Source of the DNA: Staphylococcus auricularis
Lineage (GTDB): Bacteria > Bacillota > Bacilli > Staphylococcales > Staphylococcaceae
Assembly (NCBI RefSeq): GCF_001500315.1
Contig: NZ_LLER01000001.1
Span: forward strand, 1-64,000
Length of the DNA: 64,000 bases
Direction of reading: 5' to 3'
Shown here in pieces: positions 63,908-64,000 of the stretch (its first letter is position 1; each line of letters opens with the position of its first letter). Below the pieces are notes generated by a model. It saw nothing but the letters and a program-made list of their open reading frames with translations, was not told the DNA's origin and searched no databases. A program made the position numbers and the translations under genes.

Positions 63908-64000
63908 TCGCTACATTTAAGTAGCTCGATAAACTTGTTTTACTTATATCTAAGACTATTAATGCATTTCTGTATTCTTATATTTCCTTAACCATGTTAC

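Overview
The window looks like a staphylococcal chromosome segment. Gene families and order are typical of the genus: narGHJI-nreABC-narT, an FmhA-type FemABX protein, and a serine-rich repeat adhesin followed by the full accessory Sec cluster. Coding sequence looks less AT-rich than in S. aureus, which would fit an animal-associated staphylococcus. I did not compute composition, so the species is left open.

Layout. 1-8682: nitrate respiration (narG 3' part, narH, narJ, narI), its oxygen/nitrate-sensing regulators (nreA, nreB, and an nreC interrupted by an in-frame TAG), then the nitrate/nitrite transporter narT behind a set of degenerate ~55-bp repeats. 8821-20892: a locus with two candidate Fur boxes, made of two ABC half-transporter pairs around a complete ECF transporter (S, T, and a fused A1-A2 ATPase); small membrane-protein genes lie inside it. 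20899-28236: housekeeping and accessory genes, namely XRE/DUF3278, a YflT-like stress protein, an ABC-F protein preceded by a leader peptide and an ermC-like attenuator, a GNAT enzyme, FmhA-like and a sodium:solute symporter. 28461-44817: a serine-rich LPXTG adhesin (frameshifted) and secY2-asp1-asp2-asp3-secA2-gtfA-gtfB. 44832-46099: duplicated DUF3139 genes flanking a broken secreted-protein remnant. 46286-53040: an acid-sugar catabolic cluster (broken class II aldolase, two GntP-type permeases, DUF1537 kinase, beta-hydroxyacid dehydrogenase, GntR regulator) with a cre site and paired operators. 53599-59309: an ABC importer with a GDPD-like enzyme and a LacI regulator cut by TAG. 59601-63907: seven double-glycine leader peptides around a C39-peptidase ABC exporter gene that carries two compensating frameshifts.

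How it works together. The left part supports anaerobic nitrate respiration, but the response regulator that should activate it appears truncated. The second part is probably iron or metallophore acquisition. The middle builds and exports a glycosylated surface adhesin. The right part imports and breaks down acid sugars and perhaps phosphodiesters, and ends in what looks like a multi-peptide class II bacteriocin locus.

The most interesting items are (1) the seven-peptide bacteriocin-like locus, in which every leader is 15 residues and four cores are exactly 31 residues; (2) the leader-peptide attenuator before the ABC-F gene; (3) the Fur-linked ECF/ABC locus; and (4) several disrupted genes (nreC, the adhesin, the aldolase, lacI, the exporter), which are either real decay or assembly error.
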